Positions 36,638 through 45,290 of a stretch of DNA of 64,000 nucleotides are shown here, piece by piece. The stretch lies in the NCBI RefSeq assembly GCF_013282155.1, contig NZ_BLWI01000008.1, positions 669,470 to 733,469 on the forward strand. Direction: 5' to 3'. A program made the position numbers and the translations under genes. Numbering within the stretch: the stretch's first letter is position 1; each line of letters starts with the position of its first letter. This DNA comes from Sulfitobacter sp. HGT1 (GTDB lineage Bacteria; Pseudomonadota; Alphaproteobacteria; Rhodobacterales; Rhodobacteraceae). The notes beneath the pieces are model-generated. The model did not search any database. It worked only from the letters and a program-made list of their open reading frames with translations, and was not told the origin of the DNA.

Positions 36638-38155
36638 TTAACTTTGACGATACTGTGCGTCAAATGGTAACTTGCGAAAATGCCTTCTAAGTGATCCCGC
36701 CAATCCGATCAGCAGCACCAGCAAGAACGGCCATTCGCCAAAGCGGCTGTACAGGGTCGGGCTGTTGGGTTCCGGCAGACGCGCATCCAGAAACCCCGCC
36801 GTATTCAACGCAAGACTGGCATTTATCCGCCCCAAAGGGTCGATCATCGCCGACACGCCGGTGTTTGCCACACGCGCCATCGGAAGCCCCTGTTCGATGG
36901 CGCGCATACGGGCCTGGGCCAGATGCTGCAACGGCCCCTGCCCTGCCCCGAACCATGCGTCGTTTGTCAGTTGCATCAAGAATGCCGGGCGCTGCGGGCT
37001 GGCGTTCACGTCGCGGGCAAAGACCGCCTCGTAACAAATCAGTGGCAGCGCCAACCCAAGGCGGCCCAGATCCATGACGGTCGCGCCGGGGCCCGAAGAA
37101 TACCCGTTGCCCAATTGCGCGGCAAAGCTGCGGATGCCGATTTTCGCCAGCACATCCCCAAAGGGAATATATTCGCCAAAAGGCACCAGATGGTGCTTGT
37201 CATAGGTCTGCGTGACCTCGCCCTGCGGGTCCAGCAACACCGCCGAGTTGTAATATTGCAATCCCTCGCGCCGCTGGACCCCCAGGACAACAGGGGTATC
37301 GCCCGCGGCAAAGCTGATCTGGCTCAGCGCGCCATCGGCCAGATCCAGCGTCCACGGGATCGCGGTTTCGGCCCATAAGATCAAATCGGGTTTGGGGTTT
37401 CCCGCCGCAGGGGCTGCGCTGGTCTGGGCCAGTTGCCGCTCAAAGAACAGCGGCATTTTGGCGATGTCCCATTTGTCTTTTTGGGCAGCGTTGGGCTGGA
37501 CCAACCTGACGGTCGTGTCGCTGAGCGGCGACGGGCCTGCGCTGAATGGCACCACAAGTGCGGCCAAGACCACCAGCCTGCCGCCCCAAAGCACGATCCG
37601 GTTTTTCAAAACACCCTGCGCCGCGCGGGTGAAAAGAACCGCAGCGGCAACCAGCGCAAGGGTCATGCCGTAAGGGCCGACAAAGGCCAGACCTTGACCG
37701 GGCCAGATGTCCACCAGACCCTGACTGAACATGCCCCAGGGAAAGCCCGTGAACAGATAGCCCCGCACCATTTCGGCAGCGGGCAGGCAAAAGATCAACG
37801 GCCAGGACCGGGGCGACAGCCAACGCGCCACCCCGAAAGCCAGCCCCCAAAACAGCGCCAGCCCGCAACACATCGCCACCAGCGCAAAAGGGGCCATCCA
37901 GGCATAACGCTCAGGATCGACCATGAACGGCGACAGCAACCACAACCAGCCATGCAGGAAATAGCCCGACGCGAACCCCCAGCCAATTGCAGCGGCCTGC
38001 CACGGGTGCTGGCTGCGGTCGAACAATTCAAGCGAGACAACGAACCCGAGGAACAAAAGAACAGGGATGTCATAGGGGGCCTGTCCGAATGCCGCCACAG
38101 CCCCCGCCAATATGGCCAGTGCAAAGCGCAGCCAAGCCGCCGATTTTGGAGACAT
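36638..38155 (-). CDS. lnt: Apolipoprotein N-acyltransferase
   Basis: 505-residue inner-membrane enzyme that adds the third acyl chain to lipoproteins. About six N-terminal helices (1-205) precede a nitrilase-fold periplasmic domain with catalytic Glu in WAETAIPW, Lys in DKHHLVPFGEY and Cys in LICYEAVF, and a last helix near the C-terminus. FAAQLGNGYSSG fits the family. Start overlaps the corC stop by one base. Its substrates would include the lipoprotein encoded at 40814-41134. Confidence 0.96.
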   Translation of the reverse strand: MSPKSAAWLRFALAILAGAVAAFGQAPYDIPVLLFLGFVVSLELFDRSQHPWQAAAIGWGFASGYFLHGWLWLLSPFMVDPERYAWMAPFALVAMCCGLALFWGLAFGVARWLSPRSWPLIFCLPAAEMVRGYLFTGFPWGMFSQGLVDIWPGQGLAFVGPYGMTLALVAAAVLFTRAAQGVLKNRIVLWGGRLVVLAALVVPFSAGPSPLSDTTVRLVQPNAAQKDKWDIAKMPLFFERQLAQTSAAPAAGNPKPDLILWAETAIPWTLDLADGALSQISFAAGDTPVVLGVQRREGLQYYNSAVLLDPQGEVTQTYDKHHLVPFGEYIPFGDVLAKIGIRSFAAQLGNGYSSGPGATVMDLGRLGLALPLICYEAVFARDVNASPQRPAFLMQLTNDAWFGAGQGPLQHLAQARMRAIEQGLPMARVANTGVSAMIDPLGRINASLALNTAGFLDARLPEPNSPTLYSRFGEWPFLLVLLIGLAGSLRRHFRKLPFDAQYRQS

Positions 38156-39060
38156 TACACCGATCCGGCCACGCGCACCCTCAGGCGCTTGATGCTGCGC
38201 GGGTCGGCATCAATGACTTCGAATTCGTGGCCATCGGGATGCACGACGATTTCGCCACGCGCCGGAACACGCCCCGAGAGCATGAACACAAGCCCGCCCA
38301 GCGTATCGATTTCTTCCTCGTCGACATCATCGTGATCGGTAAGCGAATGGCCGATCTCGGCTTCGAAATCCACCAGCGGGGTCTTGGCAAGGGCGATATA
38401 GCAGCCCGGTTTTTCGAGGGTCCAGTATTTGCCCTCGTCGACGTCATGTTCGTCTTCGATCTCGCCGATGACCTGTTCGATCAGGTCTTCGATGGTGACC
38501 AGCCCGTCAACGCCGCCATATTCATCAATGACCAGCGCCATGTGACGCCGTTCAGCCTGCATCTTGGTCAGCAAAACACCGATCGTCATCGAGGGCGGTA
38601 CAAACACCAGCGGACGCAACATCGACACAAGATCGAAATCCTCCGTCTTGGCGTTGAACCCATAGGTCAAAGCAAGGTCTTTGAGATGCGCCATACCGAC
38701 CGGGGTATCAAGGGTGCCGTCATAGACAGGCAAACGGGTCAGGCCGCTTTCCTTGAAGACCGCGACCAGTTCATCCATGGTCGAGGTGACAGGCACCGCC
38801 GTGATTTCCGCCTTGGGGATCGCAACATCGTCAACCCGCATACGACGCAGGTTCATCATGCCCCGCGTCGACAACGGGTCGGCCTGCGGGGATACTGTCT
38901 CGTTCTCCTCGGTGACCTCTGATGCGCTGAGCGCCCCCATCACGCGGGAAAAGAAACCGCCTGATTTAGGGGTGTCTTCTTCAACGATTTCCATGCTGTC
39001 AAATTCGTCCGCAAGCCGCGCGCTCTGCGCCGCCTCAGATGATCCGTCTGTATCGCCCAT
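38155..39060 (-). CDS. corC: CBS-domain/transporter-associated-domain protein, CorC-like
   Basis: 301-residue soluble protein. An acidic N-terminal tail is followed by two CBS domains (about residues 75-190, e.g. MRVDDVAIPKAEITAVP and VFVPPSMTIGVLLTKMQ...VIDEYGGVDGLVTIEDLIEQVIGEI) and a C-terminal CorC/HlyC domain (LGGLVFMLSGRVPARGEIV). It lacks the membrane DUF21 domain of CorB types. Role in magnesium or cobalt homeostasis is inferred from E. coli CorC. The ATG at 39060 is preferred over an upstream extension. Confidence 0.9.
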   Translation of the reverse strand: MGDTDGSSEAAQSARLADEFDSMEIVEEDTPKSGGFFSRVMGALSASEVTEENETVSPQADPLSTRGMMNLRRMRVDDVAIPKAEITAVPVTSTMDELVAVFKESGLTRLPVYDGTLDTPVGMAHLKDLALTYGFNAKTEDFDLVSMLRPLVFVPPSMTIGVLLTKMQAERRHMALVIDEYGGVDGLVTIEDLIEQVIGEIEDEHDVDEGKYWTLEKPGCYIALAKTPLVDFEAEIGHSLTDHDDVDEEEIDTLGGLVFMLSGRVPARGEIVVHPDGHEFEVIDADPRSIKRLRVRVAGSV

Positions 39061-39079
39061 CGGGTCCCGTCTTTGTTGG

Positions 39080-39604
39080 TTAGGCAAGCGAACCGCTTGC
39101 GTTTTCCTTATATGGGTCATCTATGCCCAATTTGCCAAGTATTTCGACTTCGATACGTTCCATAAGCGTTGCATCCGCGTCACGCTCGTGGTCGTAGCCC
39201 AAAAGATGCAGCAATCCGTGCACCATCAAATGCGAAACATGATCTGCCATTGATTTGCCTGCGGTCTCGGCTTCTGCTGCGCAGGTGTCAAAGGAAATAG
39301 CGATATCGCCCAATTCCAATACGCCGTCAAACTCAGGCTCGACCGGCAGCGGCATGCCGCCGTCGGCTTCGGCACCGCGTTCCTCGGAAGGCCAGCTGAG
39401 CACATTTGTCGGCTGCGGCTTGCCGCGGAAATCCGCGTTCAAATCGGCAATGCGTGTGTCATCACAGGCCAGAATGGATACCTCGGCCAGGTCCGGATCA
39501 AGGGAGAGATGCGTCAGGCTGGCCGTGATCGCGCGCGTGGCGAGGGCTTCGAGACCCAGATCCTGCCAGCGTGGATCTTCCATGGCGATGTCGAGCGCGT
39601 TCAT
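39080..39604 (-). CDS. ybeY: Endoribonuclease/rRNA maturation factor YbeY
   Basis: 174-residue zinc-dependent RNase used in 16S rRNA 3'-end maturation and ribosome quality control. The metal motif HGLLHLLGYDH is at about residues 135-145, preceded by LGDIAIS and NVLSWP. The ATG at 39604 (MNALDIAMEDPRW) lacks a clear ribosome site; a TTG two codons before and an ATG seven codons later are alternatives. Downstream of phoH, upstream of corC. Confidence 0.94.
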   Translation of the reverse strand: MNALDIAMEDPRWQDLGLEALATRAITASLTHLSLDPDLAEVSILACDDTRIADLNADFRGKPQPTNVLSWPSEERGAEADGGMPLPVEPEFDGVLELGDIAISFDTCAAEAETAGKSMADHVSHLMVHGLLHLLGYDHERDADATLMERIEVEILGKLGIDDPYKENASGSLA

Positions 39605-39615
39605 GAGCAAAGGAC

Positions 39616-39645
39616 CGGGGGCCAGCCCCCGGACCCCCGGAGTTT
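39616..39645 (-). repeat. GC hairpin between phoH and ybeY, variant of the 3'-end repeat
   Basis: CCGGGGGC-N2-GCCCCCGG (39616-39633) followed by ACCCCCGGAGTTTAATTGGCAAAATGAA. The hairpin core is that of the dispersed repeat, but the tail differs. It lies after the phoH stop and may reduce read-through into ybeY. Confidence 0.6.
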
Positions 39646-39674
39646 AATTGGCAAAATGAAATACAGGACGGGCA

Positions 39675-40682
39675 TCAGCTGTGACCGGTATCTGCTTCGT
39701 AAGCTTCGATAATCGCAGCAACCAAGGGGTGGCGGACCACGTCTTTGGAGGTGAAATAGTTGAAGCTGATTTTGGGGATCGTTTTGAGCAGACGTTCCGC
39801 ATCTTGCAAGCCCGAGGGCACGCCGCGCGGCAAGTCGATCTGTGTGCGGTCCCCGGTGATCACCATCCGCGAGCCTTCGCCCAGGCGGGTGAGGAACATC
39901 TTCATCTGCATGGAGGTCGCGTTCTGGGCTTCGTCCAGCACGACAAAGGCATTCGACAGGGTACGTCCGCGCATGAAAGCAAGCGGGGCGATTTCGATCT
40001 TTTTATCCTCGAGCAGTTTGGCCAGCTGTTTGCCCGGAAGGAAGTCGTTCAGCGCGTCATAGAGCGGCTGCATATAGGGATCGACCTTGTCCTTCATGTC
40101 GCCGGGAAGGTAGCCCAGTTTTTCACCGGCTTCGACCGCAGGCCGCGACAGGATGATCTTGTCGACATGGCCGCCGATGAACATCGACACGCCCACCGCA
40201 ACGGCCAGATAGGTTTTGCCGGTGCCTGCCGGCCCGATACCAAAGGCCAGTTCATTGTCGAAAAGGGATTGAACATAGGCCTTTTGCGCGGCGGTGCGGG
40301 GTTCGACGCGTTTCTTGCGGGTCTTGATTTCGATACCGCCCAGGATTGGCATTTCGATCTGATCGCCCGCGCGCACACCGGTTCCGGCGGCGGAATCCCC
40401 CATGCGCAGCAAGCTGTCCACATCCGCCGGTTCAACCGTGCGCCCCCCTTCGAGGCGGGCATAGAGCGCATTCAGGACGGTTTCGGCGCGCGCTGCCGCA
40501 TCATCGTCACCGATGATCGAAAGCTGGTTGCCACGGCGCACGATCTGCACGCCGAGCACCTTTTCGATCGATGCAAGATGCACGTCATAGGCACCGCAAA
40601 GATCAATGAGCAGCCGGTTGTCTTGGAATTCCAGCAGGCGCGCGCTGTTGGAAGGAAGGGTGTTGGTATCGCTGAGCGTCAA
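39675..40682 (-). CDS. PhoH family ATPase/RNA-associated protein
   Basis: 335-residue PhoH-like (YbeZ) protein. The ATP site is GIGPAGTGKTYLAVA (about residue 150) with Walker B VVLDEAQNAT and ITGDRTQIDLP. A short N-terminal KH-like part (LLEFQDNRLLIDLCG to about 75) is present as in the family. The only sensible start is TTG at 40682 with AGGATC before it; the next ATG is far inside. Pairing with ybeY is widespread and fits a role in RNA metabolism. Confidence 0.93.
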   Translation of the reverse strand: MTLSDTNTLPSNSARLLEFQDNRLLIDLCGAYDVHLASIEKVLGVQIVRRGNQLSIIGDDDAAARAETVLNALYARLEGGRTVEPADVDSLLRMGDSAAGTGVRAGDQIEMPILGGIEIKTRKKRVEPRTAAQKAYVQSLFDNELAFGIGPAGTGKTYLAVAVGVSMFIGGHVDKIILSRPAVEAGEKLGYLPGDMKDKVDPYMQPLYDALNDFLPGKQLAKLLEDKKIEIAPLAFMRGRTLSNAFVVLDEAQNATSMQMKMFLTRLGEGSRMVITGDRTQIDLPRGVPSGLQDAERLLKTIPKISFNYFTSKDVVRHPLVAAIIEAYEADTGHS

Positions 40683-40756
40683 TGCCTGATCCTATTTCGA
40701 ACTGTCTGTTTTACTATATGGGGTTCCAAGACGGCTTGAGTACCCCGCCGCGAGAC

Positions 40757-40787
40757 AAAAAAGGCCGGAGCGTAAAACGCCCCGGCC
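40757..40787 (-). terminator. Intrinsic terminator after the small lipoprotein gene
   Basis: On the minus strand GGCCGGGGCG-N5-CGCTCCGGCC (40763-40787) is followed by six T (40757-40762), 27 bp after the lipoprotein stop. It separates the envelope gene pair from phoH. Confidence 0.88.
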
Positions 40788-40813
40788 CGAGATGGTTTAT
40801 CTGCAAGCCACTA

Positions 40814-41134
40814 TCAGTTCGGATCCCGAACGTTTGACCCGCCTTTGAAGTCGCCCGCAGTATGGGTCGGTTCGGCCACGCCGGAGCAAACTGGCTTGCC
40901 ATATTTATCCAGACGCTGGCTCAGGTAGCCTTCGACGCCGTCGTCGATGATCCAGTGGTCGCATCCGTTCGGATCAACCCAGATCCCGGCCTGCAACTGG
41001 CTGAGGTGCTTTTTGTCAAAGCCGCGGTCCATCGTCTTATCAGCAGTATAGCCACCACCGATACCTTCGAAATCGGCACATGCGGTCAAGCCAAAGGCGC
41101 AGGTTGTGACCAATAAGATTTTTGTTTTAAACAC
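40814..41134 (-). CDS. Small lipoprotein sharing a motif with the adjacent OmpA-family protein
   Basis: 106-residue predicted outer-membrane or periplasmic lipoprotein of unknown function. The signal peptide ends in the lipobox LTAC (Cys at about residue 19). The mature part contains GIWVDPNGCDHWIIDDGVEGY and ends its motif at PVCSG, closely matching TIWVDPDGCEHWVMDDGAEGY in the next gene; two Cys in each may form a disulfide. It starts at GTG 41134 with AGGGGA upstream and lies 12 bp after the OmpA gene, so they form one unit with a terminator at the end. Confidence 0.85.
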   Translation of the reverse strand: MFKTKILLVTTCAFGLTACADFEGIGGGYTADKTMDRGFDKKHLSQLQAGIWVDPNGCDHWIIDDGVEGYLSQRLDKYGKPVCSGVAEPTHTAGDFKGGSNVRDPN

Positions 41135-41146
41135 TGTTCTGTCCCC

Positions 41147-41722
41147 TTAGCGAATGCAGATGATTTCGACACGGCGGTTCTGGGCCATGCCGGCGGCCGA
41201 CCCGTTTGGTGCAGCGGGCATACGTTCGCCATATCCGCGTACATCTGCGATCCGCGCGCCGGTTTGTGCGGCAACAGCAGCAACGGCATTCGCACGGTTG
41301 ATCGACAGGCGCATGTTGTATTCATCAGATGCGCGGCTGTCTGTGTGGCCGCTGATGATATAGGAAATCGCACCCGTTGATTTAAAGAACTGCGCCAGAC
41401 GTTGTTTGCCCTGCGCGTGGATGCGGTAGCTGTCTGTTGCAAAGAACTGGTCGGTGTTCATCACACCGCAGACGTTGCCACGGCGGCACACCGGAATGCC
41501 CTGACGGCTTACGTTAGGTGTCATATACCCTTCGGCACCATCATCCATGACCCAGTGTTCGCACCCGTCGGGGTCAACCCAGATCGTCGGAATATACTGA
41601 CCCTTGTCGCGTCCACCTTGTGATTTTGTTTGTGCATCAGCAGCAGATGCTTGGAAAACGAATGTTGCGGCAATAATTATCCCCGCAAACAGGCGCAGAC
41701 CTTTGGAAATTCTGTTCAACAC
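41147..41722 (-). CDS. OmpA-family peptidoglycan-binding protein with N-terminal WVDPxGC motif
   Basis: 191-residue exported protein. After a signal peptide (about residues 1-29, ending ASAADA) comes TIWVDPDGCEHWVMDDGAEGY and PVCRRGNVC, shared with the following lipoprotein, then a C-terminal OmpA domain with GHTDSRASDEYNMRLSINRA (the Asp and Arg that bind diaminopimelate) and QNRRVEI. The GTG at 41722 with GAGG/AAGGA upstream gives a neat signal peptide; a TTG ten codons earlier is the alternative. Placed between miaB and phoH. Confidence 0.87.
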   Translation of the reverse strand: MLNRISKGLRLFAGIIIAATFVFQASAADAQTKSQGGRDKGQYIPTIWVDPDGCEHWVMDDGAEGYMTPNVSRQGIPVCRRGNVCGVMNTDQFFATDSYRIHAQGKQRLAQFFKSTGAISYIISGHTDSRASDEYNMRLSINRANAVAAVAAQTGARIADVRGYGERMPAAPNGSAAGMAQNRRVEIICIR

Positions 41723-41950
41723 AGCCCTCGTCCTTTTTTTAATCCCCCGCAAAAGAAACCAGAACTGCGCAGCGCAGCAGGGTCCCCCGCAATATATAGT
41801 CAGATTAGGAGGTAAACGAGGGTCTGTGAAGCACGAAAACCGCGGTATTTACTATATTGTGGCCATACTTAGGCAATTATGGGGCGATTGCTTTACAATC
41901 TAGGCTTTGTGAATCAGATTAAACGCTGCTGCGGCAACAATCAAAGGGAT
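41723..41950. other. AT-rich gap between miaB and the OmpA-family gene
   Basis: 228 bp without a gene. It should hold the promoter of the OmpA/lipoprotein pair and the end of the miaB transcript. AGGAGG at about 41806 on the plus strand has no gene after it. No confident promoter was assigned. Confidence 0.5.
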
Positions 41951-43270
41951 TTAAAGCTCCACCGCTGTCAAAGAGTTGGTTTTGGCACCAACGATTCTAA
42001 CGCGGGCCACTTCGCCGACTTTCGCGGTGGCGTTGTCAATATGGACCGAATGCAGATATTCCGATTTGCCGACCATCTGCCCCGCCTCGCGCCCGGCCTT
42101 TTCGACCAGAACCGACAGGTCGCGCCCGACCATTGCGTTTTGAATGCTGCGTTGCTGGTCGGTGATCAGCGCCTGCAACCGTTGCAGACGCGCGTCCGCC
42201 ACGGCCGTATCAACCAGTTCACGTTCTGCGGCCGGCGTGCCCGGACGGGTCGAGTATTTGAACGAATAGGCGTAGCCGTATTTGACCTCGCGGACCAAAT
42301 CCATCGTGGCCTCGAAATCGGCGTCCGTTTCTTCGGGGAAGCCCACGATAAAATCACCCGACATCACGATATCGGGGCGGGCATCACGGATGCGTTCAAT
42401 CAGACGCAGATAGCTGTCGGCGGTGTGGCTGCGGTTCATCCGTTTTAGAATGCGGTCCGACCCCGACTGCACTGGCAAGTGCAGATAGGGCATCAGCTTG
42501 TCGACCTCGCCATGGGCGGCGATCAACGCATCGTCCATGTCATTGGGGTGGCTGGTGGTATAGCGGATGCGTTCCAGCCCGTCGATCTTGGCCAACTCGC
42601 GGATCAGGCGGGCCAGCGTGTAATCCGCCCCCTCGGAGCCGGCACCGTGATAGGCGTTTACGTTCTGGCCCAGCAAGGTCACTTCGCGCACGCCGTTTTC
42701 GACCAGTTCGCGCGCCTCGGTCAGCACGCGGCTGGCGGGGCGGGATACTTCGGCACCACGGGTATAGGGCACCACGCAGAAGGCGCAGAATTTGTCGCAG
42801 CCTTCCTGAACGGTCAGAAACGCCGATGGCGCACGGGCCGCTTTGCCCCGGCCTTTCATCTTTTCGAATTTGTCTTCTTCGGGGAAATCTGTGTCCAGCG
42901 CGGTCTTGCCTTCGCGCACGCGGGCCTCCATCGCGGGCAGACGGTGATAGGATTGCGGCCCCACCACCAGATCGACCGCAGGCTGGCGGCGCATGATTTC
43001 GGCCCCTTCGGCCTGCGCGACACAGCCCGTCACACCGATTTTCAGATCAGGGTTCAACGCCTTGAGCGGCTTTAGACGCCCAAGTTCGGAATACACTTTT
43101 TCCGCGGCTTTTTCGCGGATGTGGCAGGTATTGAGCAAGATCATATCGGCGTCATCCGCCGACTTTGTCTCGATATAGGTATCACCCAGGGCCTCGGCCA
43201 TGCGTTCACTGTCATAGACGTTCATCTGGCAACCATAGGTCTTGATGAACAGCTTTTTTGGCGCGGTCAT
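41951..43270 (-). CDS. miaB: tRNA-2-methylthio-N6-dimethylallyladenosine synthase
   Basis: 439-residue radical-SAM methylthiotransferase modifying A37 of tRNAs. The N-terminal UPF0004 domain has the cluster Cys in YGCQMN, NTCHIR and TGCVAQ; the radical-SAM motif is GCDKFCAFC (C-x3-C-x2-C), and a TRAM domain ends the protein. The ATG at 43270 is chosen, as the upstream extension starts at TTG and is not conserved. Head of the miaB...metK block. Confidence 0.97.
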   Translation of the reverse strand: MTAPKKLFIKTYGCQMNVYDSERMAEALGDTYIETKSADDADMILLNTCHIREKAAEKVYSELGRLKPLKALNPDLKIGVTGCVAQAEGAEIMRRQPAVDLVVGPQSYHRLPAMEARVREGKTALDTDFPEEDKFEKMKGRGKAARAPSAFLTVQEGCDKFCAFCVVPYTRGAEVSRPASRVLTEARELVENGVREVTLLGQNVNAYHGAGSEGADYTLARLIRELAKIDGLERIRYTTSHPNDMDDALIAAHGEVDKLMPYLHLPVQSGSDRILKRMNRSHTADSYLRLIERIRDARPDIVMSGDFIVGFPEETDADFEATMDLVREVKYGYAYSFKYSTRPGTPAAERELVDTAVADARLQRLQALITDQQRSIQNAMVGRDLSVLVEKAGREAGQMVGKSEYLHSVHIDNATAKVGEVARVRIVGAKTNSLTAVEL

Positions 43271-43384
43271 GGCGTGGTCCGTTGTTGTAATATGCAAAAA
43301 CGCGGTCTAGCAGCGCCAGCGTTCTCTTGCAATGCGTGGCGATTTGGCGGATTTAGATACTGTCGCACAAACACACAGGCCCCA

Positions 43385-44254
43385 ATGCACTATCGCAGCC
43401 TTGATCATTTTCTGACCGACGGGAACGACGCGCTGGCCAAAGGGCCCATCGCCATGATTCTGGTCGAAGACGATGTCGAAATCGACACGACATTGCGCCA
43501 TCACCATCAACTGGGTTTTACCAAGGTGATCGCGTTCATGCCCAAAGAATTCGATCTTCCGCGCGATGTCGATGAATTGCTGATCCGTGTCGACTACAAC
43601 TTGTTCGAACCAAACGCGATGGAGACGGTCATCAACCGCGTGATCGAGGCCGCCGAGGGGCAGTGGCTCTATTTCTGCTACAACGCGGAATACCTGTTCT
43701 ATCCGTTCTGCGAGACCCGCAATGTTGTCGAAATGCTCGCCTTTCATACCGAAGAACGCCGCGATTCCATGTTGTCTTATGTGGTTGATCTCTATGCCGA
43801 CGACCTGACCGAAGTCCCTGACGCCGTGTCGCTGGAAACCGCGCATCTGGACCGGTCAGGCTATTACGCGCTGGCCCGCCCCGACGGCACACCGGCAAAC
43901 CACCCCAAAGAACGCCAGCTGGATTTCTTTGGCGGGTTGCGCTGGCGCTTCGAAGAACACGTGCCCGCCGCGCGCCGCAAGATCGACCGCATTTCGATCT
44001 TCCGCGCCAAACCCGGCCTGAAAATCCGCGACGACCACACGTTCAACGACGAGGAATACAACACCTATTCCTGCCCGTGGCACCACAATATCACATCAGC
44101 CGTTTGTTCCTTTCGCACCGCCAAGGCGCTCAAAAAGAACCCTGGCAGCAAATTCGAGATCAAAACATTCAAATGGCACAACTCCGCCCCGTTTGAATGG
44201 CATTCACGCCAGTTGCTGGATTTGGGACTGATTGAACCGGGGCAATGGTTTTAG
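43385..44254 (+). CDS. Glycosyltransferase family 2-like protein (uncertain)
   Basis: 289-residue soluble protein. IAMILVEDDVEIDTTLRHHHQLGF at the start and FEPNAMETVINRVIEAAEGQWLYFCYNAEYLFYP resemble the nucleotide-sugar half of GT-A-fold (family 2/92-like) glycosyltransferases, where a strand precedes the acidic metal-binding residues, though a canonical DxD is not evident. C-terminal YSCPWHHNITSAVC and SAPFEWHSRQLLDLG are well structured but unrecognised. It is a single gene divergent from miaB. Substrate is unknown, and a different GT-like role is possible. Confidence 0.6.
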   Translation: MHYRSLDHFLTDGNDALAKGPIAMILVEDDVEIDTTLRHHHQLGFTKVIAFMPKEFDLPRDVDELLIRVDYNLFEPNAMETVINRVIEAAEGQWLYFCYNAEYLFYPFCETRNVVEMLAFHTEERRDSMLSYVVDLYADDLTEVPDAVSLETAHLDRSGYYALARPDGTPANHPKERQLDFFGGLRWRFEEHVPAARRKIDRISIFRAKPGLKIRDDHTFNDEEYNTYSCPWHHNITSAVCSFRTAKALKKNPGSKFEIKTFKWHNSAPFEWHSRQLLDLGLIEPGQWF

Positions 44255-44542
44255 GCGGTGATTTTTGGTGGGTGAGAGATTATGTGGGCTAAAGGTGAGA
44301 GTGCTCAATGTCCGGTTTGAGCCCAACGTGATTGATGCTGTGTGGTGCACAAAGGTCCGCTATCAAGAGCGAGTTGAAAACCTTCAGCAACTACGCAGAT
44401 TTTGGTTGGAGCTGTTTATGCCTGTTCCCAAAAGGATGACTTTTGGAAAGCATTTGATCGGTAGCTGTTCGAGCCTTGCTCGTTTTTGAGTAATTTGGTC
44501 AACGAACTCAGACACATTTTTGCAGGCGCTCGGTAGCGAAGC
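44255..44542. other. AT-rich gap without a supported gene
   Basis: 288 bp of lower GC than the flanks. A 74-codon plus-strand frame (44265-44489) is present but has no clear ribosome site or recognisable sequence, so no gene is called. Together with 44543-45290 it forms a patch unlike its neighbours. Confidence 0.5.
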
Positions 44543-45106
44543 TTAAAGTTGGCTCAATTTTTCGACCTCATCTCGCCAAGCTTTTAAATGGGGCAGGACT
44601 GATTGCAGTCTTATGTTTTCTGTTTTTTCGACAAGCGCGGCCAAAACAACCGAGCAAATGTAATCATCCCCAAACCTACCAAAATTTTTCAGACGCGCGA
44701 CGTTACTCTTGGATTTACAACCTTCAGGCCATGAAATATTGACTCGGCTCATCCCATCAGAATCTGGAGCGTCAATCGCGACGGCCCCTTTCCACCATTC
44801 AGCGTCATGTTTCCAATAATTTGCAGCACACCAAACAACCCATGCGAAGGACACATTTCCGGCCAATTTCGGCCCCGCATCAAGTGCTTTCGCTTGCTCA
44901 ACTTTAAAAAAACAAAACGTCTCTGTCATGTATTTTTGGACAGCGGCAAGGCCAGCACCCATGAAGTACTCGCCAGAGTCAAAATAGCCATCCCCTTCGG
45001 GATCTTTCGATTCTGCTATTTTTGCGGATATAGCCGCGATCTCCGCATCAAGAACTTCCAGATGCCTCCGCAAATAATAAATGAAAAGATCGATGTTATC
45101 CGTCAC
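44543..45106 (-). CDS. Hypothetical protein in an AT-rich patch
   Basis: 187-residue protein that I do not recognise. It has no signal peptide or membrane helix. An acidic helical N-terminus (DLFIYYLRRHLEVLDAEIAAISAKI) is followed by a Trp-rich stretch (FAWVVWCAANYWKHDAEWWKG) and a basic block SKSNVARLKNFGRFGDDY. The GTG at 45106 has GGAG at good spacing; the frame extends two codons further to a TTG. Base composition is clearly lower in GC than the neighbouring genes, suggesting recent acquisition. It stands alone, antisense to nothing known. Confidence 0.6.
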   Translation of the reverse strand: MTDNIDLFIYYLRRHLEVLDAEIAAISAKIAESKDPEGDGYFDSGEYFMGAGLAAVQKYMTETFCFFKVEQAKALDAGPKLAGNVSFAWVVWCAANYWKHDAEWWKGAVAIDAPDSDGMSRVNISWPEGCKSKSNVARLKNFGRFGDDYICSVVLAALVEKTENIRLQSVLPHLKAWRDEVEKLSQL

Positions 45107-45188
45107 GAACAACTCCTAAATTGGTAATCTGAAAAGTTATGCCGTTTTCCCAAATTGGATCTCCTGCACGCAGGCAACGCAATCGGTC

Positions 45189-45213
45189 TTTTTGCACACA
45201 CCTTGCAAAAAGA
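45189..45213. terminator. Hairpin between the hypothetical and dioxygenase genes
   Basis: Inverted repeat CTTTTTGC-N9-GCAAAAAG in the gap between two minus-strand genes, downstream of the dioxygenase. It has T-rich ends on both strands and is a plausible terminator of the dioxygenase transcript. Confidence 0.45.
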
Positions 45214-45290
45214 CATTATCTTTTGAACGCTTCGCCAAACCGGATATTGATGGACGGGCGGCGAAAGCTCACTCTGTCCGCCCCCCCCCT

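Noticed and set aside
44265..44489. Possible small gene of 74 codons in the AT-rich gap
   Set aside because: No ribosome site, no recognisable sequence and it starts right after a stop; not enough support.
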